Source of the DNA: a bacterium
GTDB lineage: Bacteria > Cyanobacteriota > Vampirovibrionia > Obscuribacterales > Obscuribacteraceae
DNA: 64,000 nucleotides
Reading direction: 5' to 3'
Assembly (NCBI GenBank): GCA_018062085.1
Contig: JAGOSY010000002.1
Coordinates: forward strand, 1-64,000
Positions 34,571 through 43,596 of this stretch are shown in pieces; the stretch's first letter is position 1; each line of letters opens with the position of its first letter. The translations under genes were made by a program, and so were the position numbers. The notes below the pieces were generated by a model. That model was not told where the DNA came from. It did not search any database and was given only the letters and a program-made list of their open reading frames with translations.

Positions 34571-34610
34571 TTGTAAGCCTATGGCAAAGTTTGATAATGT
34601 TTGCCATAGG
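34571..34610 (+). promoter_or_regulatory. 11-bp perfect inverted repeat around a promoter of parD
   Basis: CCTATGGCAAA (34578-34588) and TTTGCCATAGG (34600-34610) are perfect inverted arms separated by 11 bases. The spacer contains a -10-like GATAAT (34593-34598), with TTGTAA (34571-34576) 16 bases before it. The site is about 40 bases upstream of the ribbon-helix-helix gene, as expected for a ParD autorepression operator. GGAGG lies just before the start codon. Confidence 0.7.
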
Positions 34611-34649
34611 GGCTAGAGTAAAGTCGGCTGGCTTGGAGGTAGTATTTCT

Positions 34650-34910
34650 ATGACGATGGATGTATCGCTAACGCCTGAATTAGAAGATTTCGTCAATGAT
34701 AAGGTCAAAACGGGGCTCTATAACTCTGCCAGCGAAGTAGTAAGAGAAAGCCTGCGGCTGCTTCGACGCCAAGATGAACTCGAAAAGCTGCAGTTACACG
34801 AGCTGAGACGAGAAATACAAAGCAGCATTGAGCAGACGGACGCGGGAGAGGGCATTCCGATAGAAGCTGTTCGCGAGAGAATCCAGCAAAGAAGAGAGAA
34901 AAAACGCTAA
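34650..34910 (+). CDS. parD: ParD-type ribbon-helix-helix antitoxin, apparently orphan
   Basis: 86 residues. The N-terminal ribbon (MDVSLTPELEDFV), the NSASEVVRESLRLL helix pair and the following helix are typical of ParD/CopG antitoxins, which bind DNA as dimers and neutralise ParE toxins through the C-terminal tail. No ParE-like gene follows: the next 72 bases are non-coding and then the transporter gene converges on the other strand. The toxin may have been lost, or the protein acts as a stand-alone regulator. Confidence 0.88.
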   Translation: MTMDVSLTPELEDFVNDKVKTGLYNSASEVVRESLRLLRRQDELEKLQLHELRREIQSSIEQTDAGEGIPIEAVRERIQQRREKKR

Positions 34911-34982
34911 AAGAGGAGCTTCTCGCCCTTGGCTTACTTGCAATACTGCACAGTGTTTTGTCTATGTGTTTCTGTCTCCAGA

Positions 34983-36383
34983 TCACTCCCTAATCGAAAC
35001 CGGCACCACAATTGGATTTGCGTGAGTCAAAATCCCAGCTGTAGCTGTTCTCGTTTCAAAGCATGTACTGAAGTCTTCTGCCCAAAATGCCGCTATTATT
35101 CCGACAATATAGACGAGTTCTACACAGGCAGCAGCCGTACCATAATTGCCGCCAAAGTAGGCAATGACTGGCCCGGTGGCCAGACCTGCACCAGCTGCAA
35201 AAATTCGTCCGAAGCCCCAGGCGATGCCAGAGGCGGTGCCTAACACTTGGGTTTCGAAACAATCGCAGATATAGGCTACAAGAAGAGTGAAAGGAATACT
35301 GATTACTGTGCCGATGGCAAATGTCCAAACATTGATCATCGGGCTGTATTGAGTGACTGTCAGGAATAGTCCTAGAGTGGAAATTAAGCAGGCCGAGAAA
35401 CTCAATTGGAATGAGCGCTTATAGCCGAAGTTGCGCACCAGATATGGTACTACAAAGCAACCAAGAATTCCACCAACCGATAGGTACATCATCGCCGCAC
35501 TGCGTTCTTCAACTGCCTGAGCGCCAGTCAGTTGGTTGATCCACGCTGGGATCCATGAGACTCCGGCCCAATATCCAACAATTGCTGAGGCGGCCATCAA
35601 TGTGCAAGTAATAGTGCGCTTGCGATTTTCACCAGTCAGCGCCATTATCAGAGAACTTTTGCCAGCATTGGGTAGAACACCATTTCGCCGTTTCTCAAGC
35701 ATAGTTTCAACGCTGGCTGGCTCTTTGAGATTCTTCCTTATATAGAACGTAACTAGTGCCGGCACAATGCCGACTAAAAATAGATAGCGCCAACCAAATT
35801 CACCAGAGCCAAGATTAAACAGCCCAGTTAGTATGCATCCAACACCAAATGAGGTCTGCATAAAGCTCATGGCCCAGAGTTTTCTTGCTCGGTCGCCGTT
35901 CCAAGCTTCTCCAATGAGAACGCAGCCTATTGAAATTTCACCGCCAATGCCGAGACCGACAAAGAAGCGACAGATGGCTAGCTCTTGCCAGTTGTGAGCC
36001 AAGGCGCACATACCGCTGGCGCCGGCATAGAGAAGAATTGTCCACATCATGGTTTTGACTCGACCAAAGCGGTCCGAGACCATGCCGAACAACACACTTC
36101 CCAGAGCCCAGCCGACCATAAAGACTGCCAAGACAATTGAACCGTAGAAGCCTATTGTCGTTGCATCTTTGGTTTTGAGCAGTTCGCTCATTGCTGGTAC
36201 AAGAGCAATAAAATAGATGGTGGCATCCATGGCATCGAAGCATTCGCCCAGATAGGTTGCCGCGAGGGCATGCCATTTCTGCAGGCGATTTGCTTTTGTT
36301 TCTACCGTTGGCAGAGCGTGCTCTAATGCGGTCTCCGCGGGTGCTGCAGTAATTGATGCCTTGGTTAGAGTATTGTGTGCCAT
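34983..36383 (-). CDS. Major facilitator superfamily transporter, metabolite:proton symporter type
   Basis: 466 residues from ATG 36383, chosen because GAGG stands seven bases upstream; a longer frame to 36515 is not supported. Twelve membrane spans are visible. The MFS motif between spans 2 and 3 is GMVSDRFGRVKTM, and the span 4-5 region GLGIGGEISIG is like the sugar/aromatic-acid:H+ symporter group (SV2-like organisation). It should import or export a small organic molecule. Specificity cannot be read from sequence. Confidence 0.88.
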   Translation of the reverse strand: MAHNTLTKASITAAPAETALEHALPTVETKANRLQKWHALAATYLGECFDAMDATIYFIALVPAMSELLKTKDATTIGFYGSIVLAVFMVGWALGSVLFGMVSDRFGRVKTMMWTILLYAGASGMCALAHNWQELAICRFFVGLGIGGEISIGCVLIGEAWNGDRARKLWAMSFMQTSFGVGCILTGLFNLGSGEFGWRYLFLVGIVPALVTFYIRKNLKEPASVETMLEKRRNGVLPNAGKSSLIMALTGENRKRTITCTLMAASAIVGYWAGVSWIPAWINQLTGAQAVEERSAAMMYLSVGGILGCFVVPYLVRNFGYKRSFQLSFSACLISTLGLFLTVTQYSPMINVWTFAIGTVISIPFTLLVAYICDCFETQVLGTASGIAWGFGRIFAAGAGLATGPVIAYFGGNYGTAAACVELVYIVGIIAAFWAEDFSTCFETRTATAGILTHANPIVVPVSIRE

Positions 36384-36559
36384 TAAAAAGCCTCTAAAAT
36401 CGACCCGTGGGTAGTCAACGCCTACCTTAAGCGGAGCACAGGTGCTGGTCAATGTTGATTTTACGCAATCGATACTGGTAGTTCGCTCGTGTATGATAGC
36501 GAAAGTCTGAAACACCTGTTAGCAGTAGTCGTTAGCATGCTGGAGGCTTTAGAGAGAAG

Positions 36560-37687
36560 ATGTCGCATCTCATAATCGATGCTCTCAAGCAGAATTGTTC
36601 TCTGTTCCAATTACAAGAAAAACAGTTAGTTAGCACCTACCAACGGAACGGTGAGGTCTTTGCTCTCTGGTCTAGAGATAGTAGCTTTCCTATTGATTCA
36701 AACTTAGAGCATCAGGTGCAATTTGGTGTTGTGCGTTTTTGCTTCGATGAGAATGGTTGCTTACTTCTACCCATTCAAGAAGACAATCTTTTTCTTGGAT
36801 TTGCCGACAGCTACGACGTCGAAAACCGTGAGGTGACTAGCCACCTTCTTCATGATGGACGCATTGTATTTTCATTTAGCGAAAAATTCACTGGCGATGG
36901 TAAGTGGGGCAAGCATAACTATGTGCTTGCCTACAATATTGATGCATCCGTTTGGGAGATTGGTCACAGTCGTTTAGCCACTGGTGAAATCAGCTTCAAG
37001 CTTTGGTCGCCGCGTATGGGTAGCAGAGAAGAATTGAGTATTGCCTATGGTGAGCTTGAACTGTTTCTTCAAAGTGGCCAACTCAAAGTAGGGGTTGATC
37101 ACACTCCATATCACTTGGATGACTGGACCCGAGACACAGATTTTGCCAAAGTGGCACCAAACCCAGAGTCACCACATGAGAAGTGGCGGCGCCAGGGGGC
37201 AATGATTATTAGTGAAGATGGAAGCGGAGAAGAACGTTATGCAGCAGCCTATGGCGCACCAATTCCATTAATTTCTAGTGATACCAAAGTAAAGGTTCGT
37301 GTTCCCATAGCTCTGTCTTCGCTTACGCTCGAGCATATTCGCGATGTCGTGTTGCGGCATTTTGATGAACTACAGCTCTTGGGCGATTTGTGTTACACCG
37401 CTCAACACATCCATAGAGAAGCTGATCAGAACAAGCTGCCCCTTGTGCATACTTTATCTCAAGAGGATAAGGGTGTTCCTTTTACTGGCAAGCTCAGTGA
37501 TTTGCTTCTTACCCATCCGGCTGCACCTCAACCGCCTCCGCAATACTCGCTGATTCCGGCCATTAGACATTCCGACTCAGTACTGGCTCGTAATAAGTCT
37601 GGAATGGCAACTGCTGCCTTGGCTGTTGATGTTTTACATCGGACAAGCTGTGTGCTTTTCATCCCTTTGCCTGAACTTTCTCAATAA
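36560..37687 (+). CDS. Hypothetical soluble protein
   Basis: 375 residues with no signal peptide or membrane span. The first 200 residues are beta-rich (VVRFCFDENGCLLLPI, HNYVLAYNIDASVWEIG), then a helical region (HIRDVVLRHFDELQLLG) and a Pro-rich segment (THPAAPQPPPQ). I recognise no family. It stands alone between the divergent transporter and the deaminase gene. Confidence 0.6.
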   Translation: MSHLIIDALKQNCSLFQLQEKQLVSTYQRNGEVFALWSRDSSFPIDSNLEHQVQFGVVRFCFDENGCLLLPIQEDNLFLGFADSYDVENREVTSHLLHDGRIVFSFSEKFTGDGKWGKHNYVLAYNIDASVWEIGHSRLATGEISFKLWSPRMGSREELSIAYGELELFLQSGQLKVGVDHTPYHLDDWTRDTDFAKVAPNPESPHEKWRRQGAMIISEDGSGEERYAAAYGAPIPLISSDTKVKVRVPIALSSLTLEHIRDVVLRHFDELQLLGDLCYTAQHIHREADQNKLPLVHTLSQEDKGVPFTGKLSDLLLTHPAAPQPPPQYSLIPAIRHSDSVLARNKSGMATAALAVDVLHRTSCVLFIPLPELSQ

Positions 37688-37744
37688 AGTCGTACAATTG
37701 TCCGGCGCACTACTACCAGAATAGGATTAAAAAGTAATTGAATT

Positions 37745-38389
37745 ATGAAAGATAATTTTGCGGTCGCAAAACTAGCGGTGCTGCTTATGGTTTGCCTATC
37801 ACATACCCCCTCTTTTGCTGGGAATACAATGGAATCGCCTCTTACAGGAACCAAAGTAATGGCTTCTAATGAAACAACTAGAGAGAAATCGACTGAGAAA
37901 TCACCGGAGAGTTCTAGTGCTATGACTCATGCACAGATGGTTCGCCATCTTCGTGCAGCTAACGACGTTGCAAAGGAAATGAAGAAGTTCGGCCACCATC
38001 CGTTTGGAGCTGTTCTGGTAGCGCCTGACAATGAGCAGATACTGATGCATCAGGGCAACGTTAGTGTTGTGCGCCACGCCGAAACCGAATTGTCTCGCCG
38101 GGCTGCTGAAACCTATACTCCAGAATATTTAGCTAAGTGCACACTGGTAACCACCATGGAACCCTGCGTTATGTGCGCTGGCAATGTATATTTTGCCAAC
38201 ATAGGAAGCGTGTTGTTTGGTGCGCCAGAATCCACACTTCGCAAGTTGACAGGCACAAGCAAAGCCAATCCGACCATGAACCTGCCGTGCAAGCAAGTAT
38301 TTGATGCCGGGCAGAAATCAATTCAAGTGCTGGGGCCAATTGCAGAAATGGAAGATGAGCTTAGCGAACCGCATAAGGGTTTCTGGTAG
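37745..38389 (+). CDS. Exported nucleoside/nucleobase deaminase (CDA fold)
   Basis: 214 residues. The zinc-deaminase signature is intact: H111-A-E113 and P140-C141-x-x-C144. The general fold and HAE/PCxxC spacing place it with guanine/cytosine/adenosine deaminases (tadA/guaD-like). Unusually, residues 1-26 form a convincing Sec signal peptide (AVLLMVCLSH, cleavage near SFA-G), followed by a charged Ser/Glu/Lys linker to residue 60. It should therefore deaminate nucleobases or nucleosides in the periplasm. The permease gene 69 bases downstream on the same strand is a nucleobase-type importer, supporting a salvage role. Confidence 0.85.
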   Translation: MKDNFAVAKLAVLLMVCLSHTPSFAGNTMESPLTGTKVMASNETTREKSTEKSPESSSAMTHAQMVRHLRAANDVAKEMKKFGHHPFGAVLVAPDNEQILMHQGNVSVVRHAETELSRRAAETYTPEYLAKCTLVTTMEPCVMCAGNVYFANIGSVLFGAPESTLRKLTGTSKANPTMNLPCKQVFDAGQKSIQVLGPIAEMEDELSEPHKGFW

Positions 38390-38458
38390 ACAGAAGCCTT
38401 CATTTAGATCAATGCTGCTTGCAACAACACTCTTGCCGTACTATCAATCTGGGAGAAA

Positions 38459-40450
38459 ATGGCAACTTCTATTCACGACGATTTTTCTAGAACGCCAGTA
38501 AGCAGCGGCAATCTTCGCCCTTGGTGGTATCTTCTGGTGATTGAGATAGGGGTGATGATTAGCATCCCTATTTTTGTTTTTGGCGGACAGTTAGGTCTTG
38601 GTCTTAGCTTTCAAGATCTTGTGCTCTCAACATTTTCTGGAGCAGCCATACTTGGTGTCATTGGTGCGCTGACAGCCAGGCTTGGTGCTGTTCTTCGTTG
38701 TACTACTGCCTTGATCGCCAGAATCACTTTTGGCAGCAAGGGTGCCTCTTGTATTGCTTTTGTTTTGACCATGGGAATGACTGCTTGGTGGGGGGTGCAA
38801 ACTGAGATGTTTGCCAATGCCGTATTGCACCTAGCTCAACAAGTGTTTCATGTTAGCCTCAATCGCGAGGTCTTAATCCTCGTTGGTGGAGTTGCCATGA
38901 TTACCACTGCGGCACTGGGTATTCGCGCCATCGGAAGGTTGAGTTACTTAGCCGTGCCGCTGCTCACCGGCGGCCTGGTTTATGCTCTGTCATCATTGGC
39001 TGAGCCTGGACAGTTGGCAGACTTGTTGCAGTACCGCCCAGCAGCAAATGCAACTTTGGGTTTCGGTGCGGCGGCGGCCATGGTCACTGGAGGCTTTGTT
39101 GTTGGTGCTTCTATGAACCCAGACTATAGTAGATTCGCGCGCACCACAAAGCATGCATTGGCCTATTCTATTATTGATTATGCTCTGGTTTATCCGGCTT
39201 TGTTGGTGGCATGTGGTTCAATTGCTATACATTTTCGCAGCAACGATATTATGATTCACTTGGTGCCGACTGGATTAACCTGGCTGATATTTGTCATGAT
39301 GATGTTTGCTACTTGGGCTGCCAATGATTGCAATCTCTATTCTTCGTCTTTAAGTCTTGCAGCCATTCTACCTAAGTGGCAGCGCTCACACCTTGCCATT
39401 GCCGCTGGTATCGTCGGAATTGTTTTAGCAGAACTTCATGTGGTGGATCATATGGTTTCATTTCTCACGTTGCTTGGTATTTTGATTGCTCCTATTTCTG
39501 GTATTTTTGTGATAAATGCGTGTCGTCGAAAAGAACCGATGCAAGAAGTCGAACTTGAGCAAGTGCCAAATTGGCGCATAGCACCGCTGCTTGCCTGGCT
39601 TTGTGGTGCTGCGGTGGGTTTCATCGCCACCCCGCGCGAAGCTCTTGGTTTAGGGCTTGTGCAGCTCACAACCGTGCCCACTCTTGATTCAATTATTGCA
39701 GCGAGTATTGTTATGGTACTGTTTTTGACCATTGGTAAATCGAAGAAATCGGCTGGTGTCGCTATTTGCCTGGTTAGCCTGCTCGGCATGCTGTCAGCTT
39801 CTGACTTTGTCTGTCCAGCTGCCCTGGCGCAAGCCAAATCGCAAGCGCCTGTCCAAGCTAAAGCCCAAGTTCAGGCGTCAAAGCAAGCCCAGCCACAAGC
39901 CCTTCGTGCGGTCCCGACCTTCTGGCCGCCAGTGGTCGGTCGCACCTATCCAGAAATCGAACTCTGTGATTTGACGGGAAAGAAAGTAAAGCTTTCCTCT
40001 TATGCAGGAAGAGTTATTTTACTTGAACCGATTGGAATGTCTTGCCCTGCTTGCCAGGCTTTTGTTGGGGGCGAGAAAAAAGGTGGCATTAATGGTGTCA
40101 CGCCCCAAGGTGGCACCTCTTCTTTAGAGAGCTATTTGGCGGCTGCTGGTGTTTCTCCAACTGACACTCGTGTGGTACATGTGCAGTTGCTTTTGTACGG
40201 TCCTAACTTGGGCGTGCCGACACTTGCTGAAGCTCAGGCTTGGGCCAAGCACTTTGATTTTGGCCGCCGCAGCAATGAAGTGCTTTTAGTGGGTGACCAG
40301 AGATACATCAATCAACATAGTTACGACATGATTCCTGGTATGCAGTTGATCGATAAGAACTTTGTGTTGGTGTGCGACGCCACTGGCCACAATCCACGTA
40401 GTAGTCTTTTCGGTGAGCTAATTCCGTCCGTGAGTAAATTGCTGCGCTAG
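38459..40450 (+). CDS. NCS1-type nucleobase permease fused to a thioredoxin-like domain
   Basis: 663 residues; GGGAG precedes the ATG. Residues 1-425 form a 12-span NCS1 (cytosine/purine permease, CodB-like) transporter with GASMNPDYSRFARTT and AANDCNLYSSSLSL. Residues 428-458 then look like a second signal peptide (KKSAGVAIC...AALAQA), followed by a Gln/Ala-rich linker and a thioredoxin/redoxin-fold domain from about 492 with the redox motif C529-P-A-C532. The extra hydrophobic segment would place that domain on the periplasmic side. An internal Met419 could in principle restart translation. The fusion is unlike ordinary CodB, which is about 420 residues. Confidence 0.85.
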   Translation: MATSIHDDFSRTPVSSGNLRPWWYLLVIEIGVMISIPIFVFGGQLGLGLSFQDLVLSTFSGAAILGVIGALTARLGAVLRCTTALIARITFGSKGASCIAFVLTMGMTAWWGVQTEMFANAVLHLAQQVFHVSLNREVLILVGGVAMITTAALGIRAIGRLSYLAVPLLTGGLVYALSSLAEPGQLADLLQYRPAANATLGFGAAAAMVTGGFVVGASMNPDYSRFARTTKHALAYSIIDYALVYPALLVACGSIAIHFRSNDIMIHLVPTGLTWLIFVMMMFATWAANDCNLYSSSLSLAAILPKWQRSHLAIAAGIVGIVLAELHVVDHMVSFLTLLGILIAPISGIFVINACRRKEPMQEVELEQVPNWRIAPLLAWLCGAAVGFIATPREALGLGLVQLTTVPTLDSIIAASIVMVLFLTIGKSKKSAGVAICLVSLLGMLSASDFVCPAALAQAKSQAPVQAKAQVQASKQAQPQALRAVPTFWPPVVGRTYPEIELCDLTGKKVKLSSYAGRVILLEPIGMSCPACQAFVGGEKKGGINGVTPQGGTSSLESYLAAAGVSPTDTRVVHVQLLLYGPNLGVPTLAEAQAWAKHFDFGRRSNEVLLVGDQRYINQHSYDMIPGMQLIDKNFVLVCDATGHNPRSSLFGELIPSVSKLLR

Positions 40451-40459
40451 CAGGATAAT

Positions 40460-42070
40460 TTACTTGCTGTCAGCGAAAAAACTCTTACCCTCTTGGTCAA
40501 GAAGATCTAAGTCTGCTAGAGAGCAGTACTTAATTGTTAGCTTGTGCGAATGCAGCACTGACCCTGAGCTGGCCAGAAACTTCTTGCGCACGTCATTGTA
40601 GGCATCGAGGGCGGCAAAGATGATTCGTACACTGTTGAAGACAATACCGGTTGGACCAATCTCTTTGAGAACGTCTTCAATTCTAGTTTCCCACTTACTG
40701 CCTGGCTCCTTTTCTTGTTCTTCTCCTAGTTTTGAGTGAATATTTTCTACTAGCTTTTTTACTACGGCGACGGCGCGGGGCACTTTGGTGCTTGATAGAG
40801 CTGTAAGCAGATTGTCAGTGAATAACTTCGATAGTTCGGTTTGCGTCTCTGGTTGAATTGCTTCTTGTCCATTGCGTTCGATACAGACCATACATTTAAG
40901 TACGAGCGTCACTTCTTTATTGTCTTCTTCGAGCTTGACTGGTAGAGGCAGCTCCAGTCGAATTATTGTTTCGTCTGCACTGGGTTCTTGCCATGGCTCT
41001 GGCTTGTTTTTTGAGTCGACTGCGATGAGCGAAATTTTTTCTAGCACCAGTCCTAGTGCAGCAAAACTCTCAGCGGTTTGTAGATCTATTTCTTTGTCTA
41101 AGCGTGTCAGTGTAGAAATCGTGTCTAAGGCTAGTCTAGATACGGCGAGCTTGCCTCTCCAGGTTGATAGCGAATCGGATAGGGCATTGAGCAACATCAC
41201 CGTTGCTTCTCGACCACAACTACAAGTGTTGAGCGGCAGGTTCGCTAGAGGCTTTAAGGCCCTTTCTAGTAGCCTGTCTGCGCCAGTAATTTGCACTGCT
41301 TGTGAAAGTGCTTTAGATACTGTCTCATAGCAAATTTCATCGGCTTTACTGGAACTCGTGTTGAGAAAGTTTTTGCAGGCTACTGCATATTGATCAATGC
41401 TGGATGGTGGTCGAATAGTGGTTTGCCAGGTCAGTGTTTGCTCACCCCAGTATGGTTCTCTAGCGGGAAGTGTGATTTTAACTTCAGAAATATACGGTTC
41501 GAACTTCAGTTCGCGAAGCATTTGTGAACAATACGATAGGTCTGAGCCTGAGCCAGAACCAGAACCAGATATTGAAACCGCAGTAGGTTCAAATGAATAG
41601 AGGAAGAAACCTTCTTGCTGCAGGGCTTCATTTATAGCCTGCGATATTTTGCTTTCTTCTCTTTCTCTGGTGCTCGTGCAGAAGCTTTCCAGCGAGGCTG
41701 GCAGCCTTTCTGGAGTCACCTTGATTCTCTTAATTATCGCGCTTAACTGGGCTGCATTTGACTTTTTGTCGGCGTAGCCTTTGGTCGCTGCCAGCTTTAT
41801 ATTCTCATCCATCGAGTCTATCTGGGTTGTAACGTGGCAGTGCAGCAAAAGTTCGCCGCTAGGTGCAGCTGTAGTTTTGGTTGCGGTTGGCAGATGTAGC
41901 GTAAATGGAATGGTGATGGCTGATAGATCAATAACGAATACTTTGTCTTTGAATGGATTGATCCATGTGCTCTGCTTCGTTATGCGTTTAATAGACTTAT
42001 TGTTTAGCTGGCTGCTACTTGAAACAACAAGGGCAGAATTGGCAGGGCAGCGGTGGTAAAAGCCAATCAT
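40460..42070 (-). CDS. Large hypothetical protein, SPFH/band-7-like N-terminus
   Basis: 536 residues, cytoplasmic. Residues 30-200 (TWINPFKDKVFVIDLS, ELLLHCHVTTQID) have the strand order and W-x-x-P opening of SPFH-type proteins, followed by a helical stretch and an SG-repeat (about 168-176). The second half repeats a strand pattern (LTWQTTI, LVLKCMVCIERNG) and a CSCG element. The family assignment is tentative. Its start overlaps the stop of the upstream TPR gene by four bases (ATGA), indicating an operon. Confidence 0.55.
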   Translation of the reverse strand: MIGFYHRCPANSALVVSSSSQLNNKSIKRITKQSTWINPFKDKVFVIDLSAITIPFTLHLPTATKTTAAPSGELLLHCHVTTQIDSMDENIKLAATKGYADKKSNAAQLSAIIKRIKVTPERLPASLESFCTSTREREESKISQAINEALQQEGFFLYSFEPTAVSISGSGSGSGSDLSYCSQMLRELKFEPYISEVKITLPAREPYWGEQTLTWQTTIRPPSSIDQYAVACKNFLNTSSSKADEICYETVSKALSQAVQITGADRLLERALKPLANLPLNTCSCGREATVMLLNALSDSLSTWRGKLAVSRLALDTISTLTRLDKEIDLQTAESFAALGLVLEKISLIAVDSKNKPEPWQEPSADETIIRLELPLPVKLEEDNKEVTLVLKCMVCIERNGQEAIQPETQTELSKLFTDNLLTALSSTKVPRAVAVVKKLVENIHSKLGEEQEKEPGSKWETRIEDVLKEIGPTGIVFNSVRIIFAALDAYNDVRKKFLASSGSVLHSHKLTIKYCSLADLDLLDQEGKSFFADSK

Positions 42071-42981
42071 TGCTTCTCTATCTCTTTAGCTTGTTCTTCT
42101 TTGCCTTGCTTTCTCAGCAGTGCCGCATATTGTTTGATGGCACTTGTATAACTGCAGGTTTTCTTGTCGCCATATTTTTCAGATGTTTCAAGTGCGCGCT
42201 TGGCCAGGCGTTCTGCTTTTTGGTCGTTACCAAAACTTTCTTGCTGTTGCGAGAGTACAACAAAGCCGTTGGCAGCGCTGATCAAAACATCTCGATCAAA
42301 GCCATATTGAGCCATGCCTCGCGCCAGCGCTTGGGCGTCATCGTAGTGTTGGTCGCGAATAAATGTACAGAAGATTTGCTTGCACGCCTTGGCTAAATCT
42401 TTGCAGTCATATGGCAGGTCTTTATGCAGCAAGGCGATAGATTGAAACCAAAGTTTTTCCGCTTTGCGAGGCTGCTTTTGAGTTAGATAAATTTGGGCAA
42501 GCTGTACCCTCATGCTGGCTGTTTGCTCGCGATCTATCTTTGCTAGGCGGTGCAAAAGTTTTTCTAACTGCGCTACTTCTTTTTCATTAAAGTGATTGCT
42601 GCTGTTGTTTAAGTAGATACTCGACAAAAGCATTAGGGCTAACTTGGTTTTCTTGCTGCCTTTTCCGAATAGTTTTTCTTGCGCCTCAAGGGCCAGCTCA
42701 GCTAGTTCGCGGGCTGCTGAGAGCTTGTTGGCGCATTTCAAAGAGGTTGCTAGGGCTAATCTTACTTCCGCCAGCTTTTCTGGATCTTGTGGATCGTGGC
42801 GCTCTTGAAGCGCAAGAGCATGACGCAGTAGGTCTTCGTTCGTATCTCTTTCTAAGTTCCAGATCGGATTGAATTGCTTGACGTCTTGTGCCGCTTGCGG
42901 GGTCTGGGCGTTTGCTTGAAGATTTGCTGAGGAAATTAGGCCATAACTGACTGCCGCGATAGCAAGCATTTTCTGGTTCAA
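42067..42981 (-). CDS. Exported TPR-repeat protein
   Basis: 304 residues with a signal peptide (about 1-25, ANA-QT). The mature chain is a series of about six TPR-like helix pairs (for example LRHALALQERHDPQDPEKLAEV... and KAERLAKRALETSEKYGD). Predicted periplasmic scaffold. It ends with ATGA overlapping the next gene, so both are cotranscribed, although one product is exported and the other appears cytoplasmic. Confidence 0.78.
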   Translation of the reverse strand: MNQKMLAIAAVSYGLISSANLQANAQTPQAAQDVKQFNPIWNLERDTNEDLLRHALALQERHDPQDPEKLAEVRLALATSLKCANKLSAARELAELALEAQEKLFGKGSKKTKLALMLLSSIYLNNSSNHFNEKEVAQLEKLLHRLAKIDREQTASMRVQLAQIYLTQKQPRKAEKLWFQSIALLHKDLPYDCKDLAKACKQIFCTFIRDQHYDDAQALARGMAQYGFDRDVLISAANGFVVLSQQQESFGNDQKAERLAKRALETSEKYGDKKTCSYTSAIKQYAALLRKQGKEEQAKEIEKQ

Positions 42982-42995
42982 TTGGCTGCTCCTGA

Positions 42996-43592
42996 TTAAG
43001 GCATATCCGCTCGACTGAGACCGTTCAAGAACATCGAGCTAGCCAAGCGGGCAAATTGTTCTGAGGTTACTGGCCCTTCTGGCTTAAACCAAGTATAGGT
43101 CCAATTGATGGCTCCCATCAAATACATTGCTAGTGATGTCTGCAGTGGCTCTGATAATTCCGGCCTTAATCTTGCCACGATTCCTTTGATAATTTGTACA
43201 AGTGTACGCTCTAACTTCTTGATTTCTTTTTGTTGCTCGGCGGAGAGCGACTTAAGATTATTCATCAAAGCAATGTGCTTATCTTGCGAACTCATATATA
43301 GACTTATCAACTCGCCAACGACACTTGCTAGCTGCTCTTCACCACTGTCGCTTTCTCTCAATGCCGCTTGCGCTGATGCCACCAAAAACTGGCAGTGCGC
43401 TACTAGCATCTCAAAAAGTATTTCTTCTTTCGAGGCGAAATAGTGATAAAGCAGTGCTTTGGAGACTCCGCATTTTAGAGCTATAGCAGAGGTAGAGGTG
43501 CCATCAAAGCCGCGCTCGGCAAATATCGATGCGGCTGCATCAAGTATTTCCGAGCGCCTTTCTTGATAGTTGTCGGCCCGTGGTCTGACCAT
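42996..43592 (-). CDS. TetR-family transcriptional regulator
   Basis: 198 residues. The N-terminal helix-turn-helix (about 10-56) reads ILDAAASIFAERGFDGTSTSAIAL and ALLYHYFASKEE, a standard TetR DNA-binding domain, followed by a helical ligand-binding domain. It starts four bases after the stop of the diiron gene and should be cotranscribed with it. The near-perfect 18-bp palindrome upstream of the operon is its likely operator, so it probably represses itself and the oxygenase. Confidence 0.9.
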   Translation of the reverse strand: MVRPRADNYQERRSEILDAAASIFAERGFDGTSTSAIALKCGVSKALLYHYFASKEEILFEMLVAHCQFLVASAQAALRESDSGEEQLASVVGELISLYMSSQDKHIALMNNLKSLSAEQQKEIKKLERTLVQIIKGIVARLRPELSEPLQTSLAMYLMGAINWTYTWFKPEGPVTSEQFARLASSMFLNGLSRADMP

Positions 43593-43596
43593 CTAA

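Noticed and set aside
34929..35243. Plus-strand frame after parD, considered as a ParE toxin
   Set aside because: The translated sequence lacks ParE features and lies antisense to the transporter gene for most of its length.
40448..40470. Hairpin between the convergent 38459 and 40460 genes
   Set aside because: Weak stem with G-T pairs and no T-run on either side; not called as a terminator.
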